NCBI RefSeq assembly: GCF_023053635.1
Contig: NC_086173.1
Location: forward strand, 146,862,697 to 146,926,696
Source of the DNA: Elgaria multicarinata webbii
Lineage: Eukaryota; Chordata; Lepidosauria; Squamata; Anguidae
DNA: 64,000 nucleotides
Reading direction: 5' to 3'
The notes beneath the pieces are model-generated. The model worked only from the letters and a program-made list of their open reading frames with translations, searched no databases and was not told the DNA's origin. Both the position numbers and the translations under genes were made by a program. Shown piece after piece: positions 58,296-64,000 of this stretch (position 1 is the stretch's first letter; the number at the start of each line of letters is the position of its first letter).

Positions 58296-60800
58296 AATCA
58301 TAGAATCATAGAATAGCAGAGTTGGAAGGGGCCTACAAGGCCATCGAGTCCAACCCCCTGCTCAATGCAGGAATCCACCCTAAAGCATCCCTGACAGATG
58401 GTTGTCCAGCTGCCTCTTGAAGGCCTCTAGTGTGGGAGAGCCCACAACCTTCCTAGGTAACTGATTCCATTGTCATACTGCTCTAACAGTCAGGAAGTTT
58501 TTCCTGATGTCCAGCTGGAATCTGGCTTCCTTTAACTTGAGCCCGTTATTCCGTGTCCTGCACTCTGGGAGGATCAAGAAGAGATCCTGGCCCTCCTCTG
58601 TGTGACAACCTTTTAAGTATTTGAAGACTGCTATCATGTCTCCCCTCAATCTTCTCTTCTCCAGGCTAAACATGCCCAGTTCTTTCAGTCTCTCTTCATA
58701 GGGCTTTGTTTCCAGTCCCCTGATCATCCTGGTTGTCCTCCTCTGAACACGCTCCAGCTTGTCTGCGTCCTTCTTGAATTGTGGAACCCAGAACTGGACA
58801 CAATACTCTAGATGAGGCCTAACCAGGGCCAAATAGAGATGAACCAGTACCTCACATGATTTGGAAGCTATACTTCTATTAATGCAGCCCAAAATAGCAT
58901 TTGCCTTTCTTGCAGCCATATTGCACTGTTGGCTCATATTCAGCTTGCTATCTACAACAATTCCAAGATCCTTCTCGTTTGTAGTATTGCTGAGTCAAGT
59001 ATCCCCCATCTTGTAACTGTGCCTTTGGTTTCTATTTCCTAAATGTAGAACTTGGCATTTATCCCTATTAATTTTCATTCTGTTGTTTTCAGCCCAGCAC
59101 TCCAGCCTATCAAGATCACTTTGAAGTTTGTTTCTGTCTTCCAGGGTATTAGCTATCCCACCCAATTTTGTGTCATCTGCAAATTTGATAAGTGTTCCCT
59201 GCACCTCCTCGTCCAAATCATTAATAAAAATGTTGAAGAGCACTGGGACCAGGACTGAGCCCTGCGTTACCCCACTCGTTACCTCTTCCCAGTTTGAGAA
59301 GGTTCCATTGATAAGTACTCTTTGAGTCTGATTCTGTAGCCAACTGTGAATCCACCTAACAGTTGTTCCATCTATCCCACTTTTAGCTAGTTTGTTAATC
59401 AGAATGTCATGGGGCACTTTGTCGAAAGCTTTGCTGAAGTCAAGGTATATGACGTCCACAGCATTCCCACAGTCCACAAGGGAGGTTATCCTATCAAAAA
59501 ATGAGATCAATATAGTCTGACAGGATTTGTTCCTGACAAATCCATGTTGGCTTCTAGTAATCACTGCATTGATTTCAAGGTGTTTACAGATTGACTTCTT
59601 TATAATCTGCTCCAGAATTTTCCCAGGGATGGATGTCAGACTGTAGTTCCCAGGTTCCTCCTTTTTGCCCTTTTTGAAGATAGGGATAACGTTAGCCCTC
59701 CTCCAGTCGTCCGGCACCTCACCCGTCTTCCATGATTTTGCAAAGATAATAGACAAAGGTTCTGAGAGTTCTTCCGCTAGCTCCTTCATTACTCTAGGAT
59801 GCAGTTCGTCGGGCCCTGGAGATTTGAACTCATTCAAGGAAATTAGGTGTTCTTTGACCATTTGTTTATCAATCTCAAACTGCAATCCTGCCCCCTCAAC
59901 TTCTACTTCGCTTTTTCCAGGGGGGTCATAGACCCGCTTTTGGGAGAAGACCGAGGCAAAGTAGGAATTGAGCACTTCAGCCTTTTCTTTGTCATCTGTT
60001 ATCAATTTGCCATCCTCATTAAGCAGTTGAACCACCATTTCTTTCCTCTGTCTTTTACTACTCACATATCTGAAGAAAGCCTTTTTATTGCTTTTAGCAT
60101 CCCTCGCTAATCTCAGCTCATTCACAGCTTTAGCCTTCCTGACGCCATTTCGGCACTTCTGTGCCACCTGTCTGTACTCTTCTTTTGTAGCCTGGCCTTC
60201 CTTCCACTTCCTATATGTATCCCTTTTTGTTTTCAGTTCATCAATAAGCTTTTTGTGGAGCCACATTGGTTTCTTCTGTTGTCTTCTATCTTTTCTCCTT
60301 GTTGGACTTGTTTGTAACTGTGCCTTTAAAATTTCCTTTTTTAAATTCTCCCACCCATCCTGCACTCCTTTTCTCATTAAGCTCACTTGCCACGGGACCT
60401 TACTTATCATAGTTCTGAGTTTATTAAAATCAGCTTTCCTAAAATCCAGAGTACGTGTATGGCTATGCTCGACTTTTGTCTCCTTCATAATCAAGAATTC
60501 AAGTATGATGTGGTCACTTTCCCCCAGAGTTCCCGTAACTGCCACTTTATCCACTAAGTCATCCCTATTGGTCAATATCAAGTCAAGGATTGCCGATCCT
60601 CTAGTTCCTTCCTCCACTTTCTTTAGGAGAAAGTTATCACCCATACATGTCAGGAATTTCTTGGAAGGGCCGCTTTTGGCAGTATTTGTCTCCCAACAGA
60701 TATCAGATGGGTAATTGAAGTCCCCCATCACTACTACATCACGCTTCCTTGAAACACTGGCAATTTGTTTCTCAAAAGTTTTGTCCTCGTCTACCATGTT
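58296..60800 (-). mobile_element. CR1 LINE, 2.5 kb, 5'-truncated, with nearly open ORF2
   Basis: The minus strand carries about 600 codons from the end of the endonuclease domain (VVVMGDFNYPSDICW, AILDLILTNRDDLV, GESDHIILEF) into the reverse transcriptase (VIPIFKKGKKEEPGNY, VIYLDFSKAFDKVPHDIL, KFADDTKLGG). After one in-frame stop (the Trp of GDTWLSN became TGA) the C-terminal domain runs to [10 protein letters not shown] few codons are missing around PGNY. The 3' end is the ATTCTATG-type tail at 58296. The 5' end stops near 60800, beside a SINE. With so few breaks it is a young copy, nearly the same sequence as the 25468 copy over the shared part. CR1 is the main LINE of reptiles and birds. 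Confidence 0.93.
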
Positions 60801-60812
60801 AAGGCTGCAATG

Positions 60813-61053
60813 GAGAGCTTGTGTAGTGGTTGGAGTGCAGGACTGGGACTAGGGAAACCTGGGTTCTAGTCCCTTCTCAGCCATGGAGTTCACTGGGTAA
60901 TTTTGGGCCAACCACTGCCTCTCAGCCTACCCTATTTCAGAGTTGTGAGGATAAAATGGAAACAATTATGTAAGCCGGCCGCCCTGGGCTCCTTGCAGGA
61001 GGAAACAAGTGGGGATATAAATGTGTTGATAATAATAAAATAAATAACGATTG
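60813..61053 (+). mobile_element. tRNA-derived SINE, squamate type
   Basis: A-box-like TGTAGTGGTTGGAGTG, B box GGGTTCTAGTCCC, CTCAGCCATG, TTTTGGGCCAACCAC, GTTGTGAGGATAAAATGG, a GTGGGGATATAAATG end and an AATAATAAAATAAATAA tail. It abuts the truncated 5' end of the CR1. Confidence 0.75.
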
Positions 61054-61370
61054 GACTTACTTCTGAGAAGATTGTGCTGTAAGTCTATACTTAGAAGCAA
61101 TCTATGATATTCAACTCATAAAGCTATAAAGAAACTGGCTCTGCTAAAATGCCTAAGTAGTGGAAGTGCAGAATAAGCCGAGAAGACTGAAAACCTCTGT
61201 GACCAACTTTTCTCCATCTTGGGTCCTGATGTTGGGCAGCAACTCCCATCATCCGTGACAATTGGACGTGGTGGCTAGTGGTGATAGAGTATTACGGTAC
61301 GGAACTGTTACTCTATGGTCTACGTGTAAAACCAAAGAGACAGAAAATAATAGCGGTGTAAATAGAGCTG

Positions 61371-61497
61371 CTTTCCCCAAACAGGAGGATTTCAGACGTT
61401 TCAGACTACAACTTCCAGAATTCCTAGTTCTGCTGGCTGTGGGATACTGGGAGTTGTAGTCTAAACGCATCTAGAGGCCACCGTGTTGGGGAGGGCT
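61371..61497. mobile_element. Palindromic MITE, ACTACAACTCCC family
   Basis: TTTCAGACTACAACTTCCAG and CTGGGAGTTGTAGTCTAAAC are the two arms; it ends CCGTGTTGGGGAGGGCTG. Confidence 0.7.
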
Positions 61498-61518
61498 GGA
61501 GTGAGTCGCCTCGCAAGG

Positions 61519-61705
61519 CAATGGAGGAGGCTGGTGACTCCTATGCCAGTGGGGCTGTTTAATCCGCTCTGGGTTTGACTCAGAACCAGTCAGAACTCGC
61601 AAGGAGCTATCCAATGTGCTGGACCTATTTTAGGGATAGGGTTCAACATTTTGTATAGGATTCAACGCCCACTGGCATAGGAGCCACCAGCCTCCGCTGT
61701 CGCAA
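61519..61705. mobile_element. Palindromic MITE, GGAGGCTGGTGGC family
   Basis: GGAGGAGGCTGGTGACTCCT at the left is inverted as GGAGCCACCAGCCTCCGCTG at the right. It is the sister of 34168-34388 and ends about 190 bp before the DHX16 start codon. Confidence 0.7.
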
Positions 61706-61896
61706 GGAAGTCCGCTCTCTCTCTCTTTCTCGGATCCTCTATGCTCACTCGTCATACGACAACCGGAAGTTGTTCTTTCCGGGACCGTTGATTGGTCGGC
61801 AAGAGCACGTGTCAGGAAGCGCTGCTGCAGCTGCTGACGGGGGGGTTGTGTGGGAAGGGGGAAAACGGGCCCTTTGGCTTTCGGCGTCGCGCTGCT
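61706..61896 (+). promoter_or_regulatory. DHX16: DHX16 core promoter and 5' UTR
   Basis: A compact TATA-less housekeeping-type promoter. It has an ETS/GABP-type CCGGAAGT at 61763-61770, a reversed CCAAT box (ATTGG) at 61791-61795 and an E-box CACGTG at 61806-61811. CpG density rises from about 61740. Motif calls are by eye. Confidence 0.6.
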
Positions 61897-62100
61897 ATGG
61901 CGGGAGAGCTGGAGCGTTGGGTGTCCGGGCAGCTGCACACCCTGCTGGGGCTAAGCGAGCGCCATGTGGTCGCCTTCATGGTGGGCCTGGCCCATCGCAG
62001 CCGCACGCCGGACGACTTGCTCGCCCGCCTGGAAGAGACCGAGACCCTGCGCGTCACCGACCCTTCCGCGCGCGCCTTCGCTCAACAGCTGTGGGAGCGG
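61897..62100 (+). CDS. DHX16: DHX16 (DEAH-box helicase 16, Prp2 orthologue), coding exon 1
   Basis: DHX16 is the nuclear DEAH-box ATPase that remodels the activated spliceosome before the first splicing step (family knowledge). The exon gives 68 residues starting MAGELERWVSGQLHTLLGLS. Human DHX16 has [20 protein letters not shown] at the same place, and the later ETETLRV...ARAFAQQLWER also fits (DTDTLDL...ARDFALRLWNK). I chose the ATG at 61897, in CGCTGCTATGG context, because similarity begins there; an upstream in-frame ATG at 61792 would add 35 residues read from promoter DNA. This part is the N-terminal PWI-like region, far from the helicase core. The donor is GAGCGG|GTGAGA, phase 0. The remaining exons lie beyond the window. 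Confidence 0.93.
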
Positions 62101-62308
62101 GTGAGACGGTTTGGTGGTTGAGCGCGCGCGGCCCGCCTTGGGCGAGCGAGGGGGGAGGGGCGGAAGTACTGCGAGAGGCGGGGCCTACGGAGCTTTACTA
62201 AGGAAAGTGGGCGGGGAAAGTGCCTGGGGTGGGCTTTTCCTACGTAAATCCCGTGTTTATGTGTGTGAGAATCTGAATGTGTGTCTATGAATAAACCTAT
62301 TTCTAATT

Positions 62309-62435
62309 CAGGGATAGACAACCTGGTACTCTCCAGATCTATGGCACTACAACTCCCATAATCGCTGTTGATTGGCCATGCTGGCTGGAACTGATGGGTG
62401 CTTGTAGTAGTCCAGTACGTCTGGAGGGTTCCCTG
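62309..62435. mobile_element. Palindromic MITE, ACTACAACTCCC family
   Basis: CAGGGATAGACAACCTGGTA at the left; ACTACAACTCCCATAATCGC in the arm; GGAGGGTTCCCTG at the right. Confidence 0.7.
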
Positions 62436-63287
62436 CTCCAGTGCAAGCATGTCTACATTCTTATTCTGGCCTTTAGCTAAGGAGGCTTGCAAAGATAAGA
62501 AATAAACATTCCCTGCCTGCAGGTTTATAATCTAAAAAGACAAGACACAAAAGGACATTGGAAGGGAGGGGGGGAAGAAGCAAAATTCAGGCACTATATT
62601 CTTAGTTGCAGAGTTGTTGTTATTATTCGTTTATTTATTTCCTTTCTATACTGCCCAGTAGTCAAGGCTGGTTACAACAGTGTACAACAGGTCATGGGCA
62701 CAGAGGAAGGGCTGCTGTGTGCCCTGCCTGTGATGCCCTCCACAGTGAGAGTTGGTAGCAGGAGGGAGAAGGGCTCTCAGCTAGAGCTGTATCCAGACAC
62801 GATGGAAGGATGTCTGAGGCAGGGTGGAGAAGTATTAGTATAGATGTGTAAAACTGGAAATCTCACTTTCTGAGCATCCAAAATATTCCATACACTGTTA
62901 TTTCAGTAATGTTTACAACATCCTTGTAATGGAGGCCAAAATTACTATCCTATATTGTGAATGGGGGGAGGGATTGAGGAGGGGGGGAAATGTGGATTAC
63001 CAAAGGCCACCTACTTCATTCCTGGAAAAGAACCAGGGTTGTCTCAGTTAGACAGAGAAAAGAACAACCACAGCTGAAGTGGTTTCTTTAGGACAAGGAT
63101 AGCCAGTTTCTCTATTCTCAGGGCCACTGTTCTCAATGCAGTGGTCCAGGGACTAGAATTGTGCTTTTACACAGAAACTGACCCCTTCACTGGTGCTTCC
63201 ATGAGGCACCAGATCTTTTAGTTATCCCTACCGTAGACAATTGCCAGGGAATGAAGGGAAGTATGAGGGTTAACATATCTTGATTTA

Positions 63288-63525
63288 GCTTATGGTGCTT
63301 TTGAGTGTTCAAAGCACTTCACATGTGTTACTTTCTAATCCTTACAGTAACCCTGTACGGTTGCTCAGAATTACCATCTGCAGGTGGGAGGGGGGGTTTC
63401 AAGGGGAAGAGATTGGGCCTGGCCGAAAGGCCCCATCTAGTGAGATACTTGTGGACATAAAATTTGAACTGGGGAATTCCTAATTCGTGGCTCAGACCTT
63501 TAGCCACTACACTGGCACACTACAT
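63288..63525 (-). mobile_element. MIR-like or tRNA-SINE fragment
   Basis: In reverse-type order: AAAGCACTTCACATGTGTTA, AATCCTTACAGTAACCCTGT, AATTTGAACTGGGGAATTCC and TTAGCCACTACACTGGCAC. Confidence 0.5.
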
Positions 63526-63654
63526 CTTTCATGTGGGGTTGCAGGGTTGTGTGTACAAGTGGGGTTAATGTGGGGAGCAGATGAGGAATGGGGCAGTTGG
63601 AAGGCAAGAAGGCATGAAATGGGTCTCTGAGGAAACACCTTGATGAGTAATTGG

Positions 63655-63780
63655 GATAGACCAGCCTTCTTCATCTTTGTCCCCTCCAGATGTGTTGGGC
63701 GACAACTCCCTGCATGCTGGCTGGGGCATGCTGGAATTTGTAGTCCAGCACATCTAGAGGACACCAGGTTTGAGAAAGCT
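63655..63780. mobile_element. Palindromic MITE, ACTACAACTCCC family
   Basis: CCCTCCAGATGTGTTGGGCG and TGTAGTCCAGCACATCTAGA are complementary arms around CATGCTGGCTGGGGCATGCT. It lies about 70 bp before DHX16 exon 2. Confidence 0.7.
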
Positions 63781-63852
63781 GGAATAGACACTCAAAGGAA
63801 CTGGGTTGTGCATCTATGTTTAAGGGTTAAGGTCATCTCTCCTTCCTGGTAG

Positions 63853-64000
63853 GTTCCACACCAGGCCCCGCGGGAGCGTCCAGCCAGGGCAGCTGAGCAG
63901 GAGGCTTTGGCCTTGCAGCAGAAGAACCGCTCATACACCCTGCTGGAGGACAGTGATGATGAAACAGCCGGCGAGACAACAGCAGCCCGGAGCTCCAAGC
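63853..64000 (+). CDS. DHX16: DHX16, coding exon 2 (runs off the window)
   Basis: After TGGTAG| the frame reads VPHQAPRERPARAAEQEALA, then QQKNRSYTLLEDSDDE. Human DHX16 has [20 protein letters not shown] and EKNRSYRLLEDSEE here. It joins exon 1 in phase 0 (WER|VPH). It continues past the window end in the Ser/Glu-rich N-terminal region. It lacks a usable start of its own, so it does not appear as an ORF. Confidence 0.92.

Larger units (their letters stand above)
62101..63852 (+). other. DHX16: DHX16 intron 1
   Basis: GTGAGA to CCTTCCTGGTAG. Holds MITEs at 62309-62435 and 63655-63780 and a SINE/MIR-like stretch at about 63288-63525. Confidence 0.85.

Noticed and set aside
60815-60870. tRNA-like A and B boxes
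   Set aside because: They belong to a SINE head. There is no complete cloverleaf or anticodon arm.
1-64000. CRISPR array, bacterial operon, rRNA or prophage
   Set aside because: No regularly spaced repeats, Shine-Dalgarno-led gene runs or rRNA signatures occur. All evidence is vertebrate nuclear.
1-64000. Retroviral, LTR-retrotransposon or Polinton fossils
   Set aside because: No paired LTRs, gag/pol/env similarity or capsid gene was recognised. The RT found is CR1 and L1 (non-LTR).

Overview
The window reads as nuclear DNA from a squamate reptile, most likely a lizard. Coding exons are few and far apart, with GT-AG introns. The intergenic and intronic DNA is packed with CR1, L1 and L2-like LINE pieces, tRNA-derived SINEs of squamate type, a MIR-like SINE, several palindromic MITE families, Penelope-like ends with hammerhead-ribozyme-like motifs, and many microsatellites. 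No bacterial gene, CRISPR array, tRNA gene or rRNA gene was seen. Species is inferred, not shown.

Layout, all host genes on the + strand. (1) Positions 473-653 hold the last catalytic-domain exon of a cholinesterase-family gene whose other exons lie before the window. (2) About 0.65-10 kb is repeat-rich intergenic DNA. (3) About 10.0-11.7 kb is a probable promoter/5' UTR region for the next gene. (4) PPP1R18 (phostensin) occupies about 13.4-55 kb with three coding exons: 13471-15096, 51993-52200 and 54628-54647. They join in frame to give 617 residues, close to the human protein (613, from memory). The first coding intron is 36.9 kb and is almost wholly a repeat graveyard. (5) 55-61.7 kb is intergenic and carries a 2.5-kb CR1 copy. 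(6) DHX16 starts at 61897 behind a compact promoter, and its second exon runs off the end of the window.

PPP1R18 next to DHX16 in the same orientation matches the framework-gene order of the MHC class I region in mammals, so this is probably a squamate MHC-region segment. NRM and MDC1, expected on the far side of PPP1R18 in mammals, are not seen; a cholinesterase-like gene lies there instead. The genes do not form a pathway. PPP1R18 docks protein phosphatase 1 on actin, DHX16 is the Prp2-type spliceosomal helicase, and the esterase is a secreted or membrane hydrolase.

The most interesting non-genic structures are these: an inverted pair of Penelope-type hammerhead motifs inserted with a 13-bp target duplication inside an older MITE (39440-39897); a 424-bp GC-rich nested palindrome (44343-44766); and two hAT-type MITE families. 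For six copies across these two families the 8-bp target duplication can be read directly (perfect in three, one mismatch in two, two mismatches in one); a seventh shows a shared 7-bp flank. One family carries an ACTACAACTCCC motif like the ZNF143/THAP11 binding site.
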